A DNA stretch of 64,000 nucleotides, taken from contig JBBIKC010000006.1 in assembly GCA_037445635.1 (NCBI GenBank), forward strand, positions 28,471 through 92,470, written 5' to 3'. The notes under the pieces were generated by a model. The model saw only the letters and a list, made by a program, of their open reading frames with translations. It did not search any database and had not been told where the DNA came from. This document shows positions 33,457 to 39,934 of the stretch, one piece after another (positions within the stretch are counted from its first letter, which is position 1; every line of letters starts with the position of its first letter). The stretch comes from JBFMCC01 sp037445635. GTDB taxonomy: Bacteria; Chloroflexota; Anaerolineae; Anaerolineales; Villigracilaceae. Both the position numbers and the translations under genes were made by a program.

Positions 33457-33695
33457 GCGTGCCTCCATTCACGCAGGAACGCGGTGAAGGCGCGCGTTTC
33501 GTCTGCATCTTCCAGAAGATGCGCGAGCGCTTCGCTTCGTTCCGTTCCCAGGAAGGGCGCGCCAAAATAAAGCGCCTGCGCCCCCAGCACGGTCAAAGGC
33601 GACCCTGCCTCGAGCAGCCAGGCGGCGAATGTATCCAATCCAAGTCGGCGGAGTTGCTCGGCCCATTCAGACCATTGTGGTCGCGGCGATTGCAT
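33453..33695 (-). CDS. Small hypothetical protein, first gene of the GlmL operon
   Basis: An 80-aa protein, mostly helical, with AAWLLEAGSPLTVLGAQALY and FLREWRHA. Its stop overlaps the next start. It has no membrane helix or signal. It leads the seven-gene run that ends at 26283, so it is probably real despite its size. Confidence 0.6.
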   Translation of the reverse strand: MQSPRPQWSEWAEQLRRLGLDTFAAWLLEAGSPLTVLGAQALYFGAPFLGTERSEALAHLLEDADETRAFTAFLREWRHA

Positions 33696-34474
33696 AAACA
33701 GAGTATAGCATAATTCTTTAAGGCGGACTTGGCCGGAGCCTGCGACGTAAGTGGGATTAATTACAGTCTCATTGCGAGAGTGATTAGTGATCCTTTGCGG
33801 AGGAGCGGCTGGAAAGGTGAGTAAAGAAAATCGGCTCTGCCGTTTTTAAGGGGAAAGCCAAAACCGCAGCCGCGAATTACGCGGGTTCGCGCGAATCTAG
33901 CCGCGTGACTCTTTGAGAATTGGACGCGGAAAACGCGGATTGACACAGAGGAGCACGGATTTTTTTTCTCAAAACTCAAGGCAAAAACGCCTTTTCCGTG
34001 TTTTCCGTGCCTGTGCGTGTTCTCAGCGTCCCGTTTTCTGAAACTGTCAGGCGGCTGGACGCGAATCTCTCTTTTCAATTCGCGAATGCTTTGTTGCAAT
34101 CATTCGTTTTTGCCGTCATTGCGAGATGCCGAAGGCATCGAAGCAATCTCCTCGCAGGCAGGGAGCCTGCTTCGCTCCGCTCGCAGTGACAGACTCCGAA
34201 GGTGTTTGCAACAGAGCAATTCGCGGACATTGGCGAAATCCGCGGCAGAATCTTTTGTGAGCAGGCAGCGGTCCCGTCAGAAACGGGAGAGCCAGAAAAT
34301 CACTCACCACAGTGAACGCGGAATTCACAAAGAAAGCAAAGAGAGAAACTCCGTGTTCAGTGTGTGCTCTGTGGCGGACGTTATCCACCCAATTAGCCGA
34401 TCCTTTCGAGGACACAAAAGCGCATTCGATTCTCCTCATAGTATAATCAGAAGGATTTTATATTCGGAGGCGAC
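33696..34474. repeat. Repeat-rich intergenic region
   Basis: No gene is seen. It holds: a hairpin repeat GGCTCTGCCG..GGGAAAGCC at 33833-33859; ACACAGAGGAGCACGG-type sequence at about 33940-34020; a 76-bp palindrome bounded by GTCATTGCGAG and CTCGCAGTGAC at 34115-34190; a hairpin repeat at 34268-34293; and CCACAGTGAACGCGG..CTCTGTGG at about 34305-34375, related to the insertion in elp3. TATAAT at 34442-34447 is the likely -10 of the next gene. Confidence 0.8.
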
Positions 34475-34924
34475 ATGACCGAACGAAAGACTCGTCCTGG
34501 GCAAAGCGCTGCCCTGAGCTCGTCGAAGGGTCGAAGAATCCGCGTTCTGGTGGCCAAGCCCGGCCTGGATGGTCACGACCGCGGCGCGAAAGTGGTGGCG
34601 CGCGCCCTGCGCGACGCGGGCATGGAAGTGATCTACACCGGCCTGCGCCAGACGCCGGAGATGATCGCCGAGGCTGCCCTGCAGGAGGATGTGGATGTGG
34701 TGGGACTGTCCGTCCTTTCGGGAGCGCACATGGCGCTGGTGCCGCGCGTCATGGAATTGCTCAGGGCCAACGGGCAGGATAACGTGCGCGTGTTCGTCGG
34801 CGGCATCATCCCGGACGAGGACGCCCCACAGTTGAAGCAGATGGGCGTCTCGGGCATCTACGGGCCGGGCGCGTCCACGGAAGACATCATCCGCGAGGTT
34901 CGTCAGGCGGTGATGGAGGAATGA
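34475..34924 (+). CDS. Methylmalonyl-CoA mutase small subunit (B12-binding)
   Basis: A 149-aa cobalamin-binding protein equal to the C-terminal B12 domain of methylmalonyl-CoA mutase. The key motif is LDGHDRGAK (DxHxxG with the cobalt-ligating His), then SVLSGAHMALVP and VGGIIPDED. It would pair with a large catalytic subunit encoded elsewhere to interconvert methylmalonyl-CoA and succinyl-CoA. The segment RPGQSAALSSSKG (about 7-19) comes from an in-frame GCCCTGAGC..GTCGAAGGG repeat. The gene is 63 nt from meaB, its chaperone. Confidence 0.92.
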   Translation: MTERKTRPGQSAALSSSKGRRIRVLVAKPGLDGHDRGAKVVARALRDAGMEVIYTGLRQTPEMIAEAALQEDVDVVGLSVLSGAHMALVPRVMELLRANGQDNVRVFVGGIIPDEDAPQLKQMGVSGIYGPGASTEDIIREVRQAVMEE

Positions 34925-34987
34925 ATTCAACGAACGCGGATGGAGATCGCACAGCCCGCGTTCAATTTTGCCCGGGTTTTCCGATAA

Positions 34988-35992
34988 ATGTCCCTTGTTG
35001 ACCAAGTCCTTTCCGGTGACCGCCTCGCGCTGGCGCGCCTGTTGACCCAGGTGGAAAACGACACGCCCGATGGCCGCGCCGCGCTGGCCGGGCTGTTCCC
35101 TCACACCGGCCGGGCGCACCTGGTCGGTGTGACCGGAGCGCCGGGCACCGGCAAATCCTCGCTGGTCAACCAACTGGTACTTCATTATCGCAAACAGCAC
35201 CGGAAGCGCGTGGCGGTGGTGGCGGTAGATCCGTCCAGTCCGTTCACGGGCGGCGCGGTGCTGGGCGACCGCGTCCGCATGCGCGACCTGAGCGGCGACG
35301 CAGACGTGTTTATCCGTTCGATGGCTTCGCGCGGTTCGCTGGGCGGTCTGGCGCAGACCACCGCGGGGGTGGCCCAGGTATTCGACGCGGCCGGATACGA
35401 CCCGGTCTTCATCGAAACCGTCGGCGCGGGACAGGGCGAAGTGGACATTGCGCGCCTGGCGCACACGACTGTCGTCGTCGAAGCGCCCGGGCTGGGGGAT
35501 GACATTCAGGCCATCAAGGCGGGCATTCTCGAAATTGCCGACGTGCTGGTCATCAACAAGGCGGACCGGCCCGGCGTGGAGAACGCCGAGAAGGCGCTCA
35601 AGTCCATGCTGGAACTGGCGCATCCCACCCGCCGCGTGTTCAGCCATCACGGTCGTTCCATGACGGTGGAGGCGCCTGCCGTGGAGAAGGACGCGCCGTT
35701 TTGGCTGCCGCCCATCCAGCGGACGATCGCCGCCGACGGTACCGGCGTCCCTGAACTGGAGCAGGCCATCACGCGCCACGCCGAACATCTGCGCCTCAGC
35801 GGAGACTGGACCGCTCGTGAGCGCGCCCGGCTCGAATCCGAAATGGAGACGCTGTTACGCGAGACATTGATGGCGCGCTTTCGCGAATCCGTTCCCGACG
35901 GGCGTTTCCAGTCCGTTCTCGAGCAGGTGTTCGCGCGCAGACTGTCTCCCTGGGAGGCGGTGAAATTGCTGACGAATGGGAGAGTCCAATGA
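34988..35992 (+). CDS. meaB: Methylmalonyl-CoA mutase-associated GTPase MeaB
   Basis: A 334-aa G3E-family GTPase. Walker A is GAPGTGKSSLVNQL, followed by VVAVDPSSPFTGGAVLGDRVRM and FIETVGAGQ, then the NKAD guanine-binding loop. MeaB loads and protects adenosylcobalamin in the mutase. Proximity to the mutase small subunit gene supports it. It is translationally coupled (ATGA) to the following GNAT gene. Confidence 0.95.
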   Translation: MSLVDQVLSGDRLALARLLTQVENDTPDGRAALAGLFPHTGRAHLVGVTGAPGTGKSSLVNQLVLHYRKQHRKRVAVVAVDPSSPFTGGAVLGDRVRMRDLSGDADVFIRSMASRGSLGGLAQTTAGVAQVFDAAGYDPVFIETVGAGQGEVDIARLAHTTVVVEAPGLGDDIQAIKAGILEIADVLVINKADRPGVENAEKALKSMLELAHPTRRVFSHHGRSMTVEAPAVEKDAPFWLPPIQRTIAADGTGVPELEQAITRHAEHLRLSGDWTARERARLESEMETLLRETLMARFRESVPDGRFQSVLEQVFARRLSPWEAVKLLTNGRVQ

Positions 35993-36543
35993 GCGTGATC
36001 TACGGCAAACGCGTCCGCCTGCGCGCAGTGGAGCGCGAGGATGTAAAGAAATTCCATGAATGGGTCAACGACCCCGAAGTGACGGCAGGGCTCGCGCTGT
36101 ACCTGCCCATGTCCATGGTTGACGAGGAAGCGTGGTTCGAGACCATGCTCACGCGCCCGCCTCAACAGAAGGCCATGGCCATCGAGGCGCGCGAGGGGGA
36201 AGGCTGGAGGCTGATCGGCAACTGCGCCTTTTTCGATATTGACACGGTTGCCCATTCGGCCGAATTCGGCATTATGATCGGGGATAAGGCGTTTTGGAAC
36301 AAGGGATACGGCACCGAGGCAGTGGCCCTGCTCCTGCGTCACGGTTTCGAGACCCTGAACCTGAACCGCGTCGCTCTGCGTGTCTACGCCGACAATCCTC
36401 GCGCCCGCCGTTCGTACGAGAAGGCGGGCTTTGTGTTGGAGGGGACGATGCGCCAGGCGGTGTATAAACGCGGCCGTTTTGGCGATGTTCACATTATGAG
36501 TGTCCTGCGGTCGGAGTGGGACGCGCATCGGGAGTCTGAATGA
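35989..36543 (+). CDS. GNAT acetyltransferase (RimJ/RimL-like)
   Basis: A 184-aa acetyltransferase. It starts with KRVRLRAVEREDVKKFHEW and has the acetyl-CoA loop FWNKGYGTEAVALLL, then NLNRVALRVYADNPRARRSY and KAGFVLEGTMR, typical of the RimJ/RimL branch. Substrate is unknown. It overlaps meaB and prs by 4 nt at either end. Confidence 0.9.
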   Translation: MSVIYGKRVRLRAVEREDVKKFHEWVNDPEVTAGLALYLPMSMVDEEAWFETMLTRPPQQKAMAIEAREGEGWRLIGNCAFFDIDTVAHSAEFGIMIGDKAFWNKGYGTEAVALLLRHGFETLNLNRVALRVYADNPRARRSYEKAGFVLEGTMRQAVYKRGRFGDVHIMSVLRSEWDAHRESE

Positions 36544-37535
36544 ATCGTCATTTGCGTCATGATGAAATGAGAGTGTATGGGGAGATCAAACTGTTCGCCG
36601 GCACAGCCTCGCCCGATCTTTCGCGGAAGATCGCCGATTATCTCGGCGCGGAACCGTGTGGTCGTGATGTGATCGAATTTCCCAACGAGAATTTATTCGT
36701 CAAACTGCACGGCAGTGTACGCGGCCAGGACGTGTACGTGATCCAGACCACCTCCTCGCCCGTCCACACGAACCTGATGGAATTACTCATCACCATCCAG
36801 ACCCTGCGTCTGGATTCCGCGGCGCGCATTACGGCGGTGGTGCCCTATCTGTGTTACGGACGCTCGGACAAGAAGGACCAGCCGCGCGTGCCGATCACTG
36901 CCCGTCTCGTCGCGGATATGCTCGAGGTGGCCGGGGCGGATCGTTACATGACCCTCGACCCGCACGCCGGGCAGATCCAGGGCTTCTTCTCCATCCCCGG
37001 CGACGTGCTGACCGCCTCGCACATGCTGACCGATTACATCAACGACAATCTGCGCGCCGGTATGAGAGACCCTGTGGTGGTGGCCGTGGACCTGGGCTTC
37101 GCGAAAAAAGGCCGCAACTATGCCGCTGACCTGGGCATTCCGATTGCGTTTATCGAGAAGCGCCGCTCCGGGAACGACGCCAGGGTCGAGGCGCTGACCC
37201 TGATCGGCGACGTAAAGGACCGCGATGTGATCATTGTGGACGACGAAGTGGACACGGGCGGCTCCATTGCCCAGGCGGTGAATCTGGTCAAGGACAAGGG
37301 CGCGCGGGATGTGTACTTGGTCTTTGTCCATGCGGTCCTATCCTCCGACGGGGCGGACCGCCTGGCGGCTCTGCCCATTAAGCAGATCATCACCACCGAC
37401 ACGGTGCCGATTCCGCCGGACAAGATGGAAAAACTGAAAGACAAAATTACCGTCCTTTCCGTGGCTGAGATGCTGGGCGAGGTCATCCGCCGCGCTCACG
37501 AGGGGCGCAGTGTGGGCGAGATGTTCAATGAATAG
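36540..37535 (+). CDS. prs: Ribose-phosphate pyrophosphokinase
   Basis: A 331-aa PRPP synthetase. It makes phosphoribosyl pyrophosphate for nucleotides, His and Trp. Visible are LFAGTASPDLSRKIADYL, a PYLCYGRSDKKDQPRVPIT loop, the LDPHAGQIQGFF segment and the PRPP loop VIIVDDEVDTGGS. Relative to Bacillus Prs the RQD loop reads GRSDKKDQ. It ends the meaB-GNAT-prs coupled set. Confidence 0.93.
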   Translation: MNRHLRHDEMRVYGEIKLFAGTASPDLSRKIADYLGAEPCGRDVIEFPNENLFVKLHGSVRGQDVYVIQTTSSPVHTNLMELLITIQTLRLDSAARITAVVPYLCYGRSDKKDQPRVPITARLVADMLEVAGADRYMTLDPHAGQIQGFFSIPGDVLTASHMLTDYINDNLRAGMRDPVVVAVDLGFAKKGRNYAADLGIPIAFIEKRRSGNDARVEALTLIGDVKDRDVIIVDDEVDTGGSIAQAVNLVKDKGARDVYLVFVHAVLSSDGADRLAALPIKQIITTDTVPIPPDKMEKLKDKITVLSVAEMLGEVIRRAHEGRSVGEMFNE

Positions 37536-37591
37536 CGTTTGGCTATCAGTGATTAACTGCTAGCCGGAGCCAACAGCCAACGGCTAACTGC

Positions 37592-38443
37592 ATGCCCGAA
37601 CTTCCTGAAGTCGAAACCATTGCCCGCAGTCTGCGTCCCGAATTGACTGGGATGACCATCCTCCATGCCGATATCCGCTGGGCGCGCGCCATCGCAGTGC
37701 CCTCGGCGAGGAAGTTCAAGGAGCGGATTCGCGGGCAGAGGATCGAATCCGTTGGCCGCCGGGCGAAGTTTTTGCACTTTACACTTTCGCAAGATAGTCT
37801 GTTTGTCCACTTGCGGATGAGCGGAGATTTGTTTATAAAGGAAGAAATCGCCGCGCCGGAGAAACATGACCGTCTGATCCTTACCCTCGCCTCAATCCCT
37901 CTCCCATTGGGAGAGGGGCGAGAAGTGAGGGGACAGAAAAAGCTCGTTTTCAACGACGCCCGCAAGTTCGGCCGCGTCTGGTTGACGGATGATCCCGTAC
38001 GCGTCGTTGGTGACTTGGGCCCGGAGCCTCTCGATAACGGGTTCACGGCGGAAATGTTCTACGAGATGTTGCACAGTCGTCACCGCCGCTTGAAACCGCT
38101 TTTGCTGGATCAGACTTTTCTGGCGGGCCTGGGCAACATCTACACGGACGAGGCCCTGCACATGGCGAAACTGCATCCTCTCGCCGCGTCCGACGCGGTG
38201 AAACGGGAACAGGCCCGGGTCCTGCACGAGGCGATACGTTCGGTGTTGAACGAAGGCATCCGCCGTAACGGCGCCAGCATAGACTGGGTCTATCGCGGCG
38301 GCGAGTTCCAGAATCATTTCCGCGTCTACGGGCGCGAGGGACAGCCCTGTCCCGTCTGTGGAACGAAAATCGAACGGCTGGTGGTCGGCCAGCGCGGGAC
38401 ACACATCTGTCCCCGGTGCCAGCCGTTGAGGAGGTCGGTATGA
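37592..38443 (+). CDS. mutM: Formamidopyrimidine-DNA glycosylase
   Basis: A 283-aa base-excision repair enzyme. It starts PELPEVETIARSL with catalytic Pro2/Glu3, has the QTFLAGLGNIYTDEAL helix-two-turn-helix and the C-terminal zinc finger CPVCGTKIERLV..HICPRCQ. Between LILTL and KKLVFNDARKFG the segment ASIPLPLGEGREVRGQ is encoded by an in-frame palindrome at 37885-37933; normal proteins have only a few residues there. The stop overlaps the next start. TATCAGTGATTAACTG- and AGCCAACAG-type repeats lie before it (37540-37585). Confidence 0.95.
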   Translation: MPELPEVETIARSLRPELTGMTILHADIRWARAIAVPSARKFKERIRGQRIESVGRRAKFLHFTLSQDSLFVHLRMSGDLFIKEEIAAPEKHDRLILTLASIPLPLGEGREVRGQKKLVFNDARKFGRVWLTDDPVRVVGDLGPEPLDNGFTAEMFYEMLHSRHRRLKPLLLDQTFLAGLGNIYTDEALHMAKLHPLAASDAVKREQARVLHEAIRSVLNEGIRRNGASIDWVYRGGEFQNHFRVYGREGQPCPVCGTKIERLVVGQRGTHICPRCQPLRRSV

Positions 38444-39207
38444 CTCTAAATGTGAATTGGGGTTATCTTGCCTATATCGGCGCCGCCCTTATCGGTTTGT
38501 TGATCGGCTGGGGGATCGGCTTTTTCGATTCCAACGCGCGCACGGCGAAGAAGATCCGCGAAGCCGAGGAAGCCGCCAAGGACGCCCAGACGAAACTGGT
38601 CGAAGTGCAGAAAGCCGCCGAAGCGCAGATCGCCAGCGCGGCCGCGGCTGCGGCGCCGGGCATTACCTTGCTGCGTCTGTGGATGGACAACTCCGAATTC
38701 GTCCGCCTCGACTTGGACGGAAGCACCGTGGATCACTCCAACCTCGACGAGCACCAGCGCAAGCGGCTGGTCAATCTGATGGTCACGATGCGGCCCTGGG
38801 TGGAGGGGCGCGGCGAAAGCGCCTCCGCCCCGCCTGCGGCGGCTCCGGCTCAGCCGGCCGCCCCGCCGGTCGTGCCGCCCCCGGTTTCGTTCGTCCAGGA
38901 GCCGAGGGTCAAGCCGCAGCCGGTCACGCTCCAGGCCATCTTTGCGCCCAAGCCCGCGCCGCAGGAAGAACCCAGCGGCCCGCGAACGATGGTCGAGCAG
39001 ATTGATGCCATCCTGCAGGAAAAGCTGGCGAAAGGTCCGCTGGCCGGGCGCAGGATCAAGATTCTCGAATCGCCGGACAAAGGTGTCATCGTTCAGGTGG
39101 ATGGGAAGGAATACCCGAGCGTGGGCGAGGTGCCCGACCCGGAAGTGCAGGCCGCCCTGCGCGACGCGACTGCAGAATGGGAAAAGAAATTCACCCCCGG
39201 CCTGTAA
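38440..39207 (+). CDS. Hypothetical membrane-anchored protein
   Basis: A 255-aa protein. An N-terminal transmembrane helix (about 8-27) is followed by a charged coiled-coil-like stretch (about 30-75), a Pro-rich linker (about 125-165) and a conserved C-terminal part (GPRTMVEQIDAILQEKLA, then ATAEWEKKF). It overlaps mutM by 4 nt. The C-terminal parts reappear as a relic at 6309-6500. No family is recognised. Confidence 0.7.
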   Translation: MTLNVNWGYLAYIGAALIGLLIGWGIGFFDSNARTAKKIREAEEAAKDAQTKLVEVQKAAEAQIASAAAAAAPGITLLRLWMDNSEFVRLDLDGSTVDHSNLDEHQRKRLVNLMVTMRPWVEGRGESASAPPAAAPAQPAAPPVVPPPVSFVQEPRVKPQPVTLQAIFAPKPAPQEEPSGPRTMVEQIDAILQEKLAKGPLAGRRIKILESPDKGVIVQVDGKEYPSVGEVPDPEVQAALRDATAEWEKKFTPGL

Positions 39208-39218
39208 TTGTACGAAAC

Positions 39219-39260
39219 GAACGGCGCGAAAATTTCTTTTGCGCCGTTCTTGTTTTTTTG
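39219..39260 (+). terminator. Terminator before recG region
   Basis: AACGGCGC plus AAAA (with a bulged G) pairs with TTTTGCGCCGTT at 39237-39248, followed by CTTGTTTTTTT. It is a diverged relative of the terminator at 6462-6500. Confidence 0.85.
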
Positions 39261-39301
39261 AACGGACGAGGCGGTTGCCGGCAGGCGGGATAAAGAAATG
39301 G

Positions 39302-39330
39302 GGCTCTTCCGTAATTAACGGGAAGGAGCC
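39302..39330. repeat. Hairpin repeat GGCTCTTCCG..CGGGAAGGAGCC
   Basis: One of four related hairpins in this window; others are at 33833-33859, 34268-34293 and (inverted) 39549-39575. Confidence 0.7.
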
Positions 39331-39346
39331 TAAACACAAAGGACAC

Positions 39347-39470
39347 TAGGGTCTGTATGCAAAATACTTTTGAAGGTGGTCGAGTAGGCGGCGGGGTCTC
39401 GGTACGCCCTTACGGGCTACTCGACCGCCGCCGTATCAAGACCACAGACTGAATTTGCATACACACCCTA
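39347..39470. mobile_element. MITE-like element with TA ends
   Basis: 124 bp, with 17-bp terminal inverted repeats that match at 16 positions: TAGGGTCTGTATGCAAA and, inverted, TAGGGTGTGTATGCAAA. The ends begin with TA, the target used by IS630/Tc1-type transposases. The centre holds a second inverted repeat (GGTCGAGTAGGCGGCGG and partner). It encodes nothing and depends on a transposase elsewhere, if still mobile. Confidence 0.75.
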
Positions 39471-39934
39471 AGTACACAAAGGGGAAAAAGGCGGTTATTT
39501 TACAGGCGTTTTTCCTTCGTGACCTTGGTGTCCTTTGTGTTTGAAAAAGGTTTTCCCGTTAAAAACGGTAGAACCAGAAGTGGTAGAACAGAGGTTATGC
39601 GGAACGTCCCGAAGGCTTTTGCAAATCAAGCGCATTTTCTGTCCAAACCTTCGGGACGGTGCGTAAGGCGGGCTTTTTAAACGCAATGGCCACGAAGGGA
39701 CTCGAAGGTTTGTTGATTGGCGCAATGTGTCGCCTTCCTCTTGCCCATCGCCCGTGATGATCGAAAACGAAGCGCCAAAATCATCCATCAACCCTTCTTC
39801 GTCGCCTTTGTGCCTCTTGGTGTTTAAAGAATCTCCGCGTCCATCCGCGCACGTCCGCGTCCCGTATTTTCCCCTTCATCTTTCATCCCTCATCCTTTAT
39901 CCTTTCCCCTCCTCCCCCATGATAAAATACCTCC
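39471..39934. other. Intergenic region upstream of recG
   Basis: No gene is seen. It includes a CTTTGTGT-type repeat (39480-39545), an inverted hairpin repeat at 39549-39575, and from 39673 the block duplicated at 5942-6305. TAAAAT at 39923-39928 lies 6 nt before the recG ATG, so the transcript may be leaderless. Confidence 0.6.

Noticed and set aside
34100..34400. CRISPR array
   Set aside because: The repeats here are single palindromes of different families; there is no regular repeat-spacer pattern anywhere in the window and no cas gene.
34436..35788. A 450-codon open frame on the minus strand
   Set aside because: It lies opposite the mcm small subunit and meaB, both with clear motifs. 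Its composition (His, Arg, Gly, Asp) is that of an antisense shadow of GC-rich genes.
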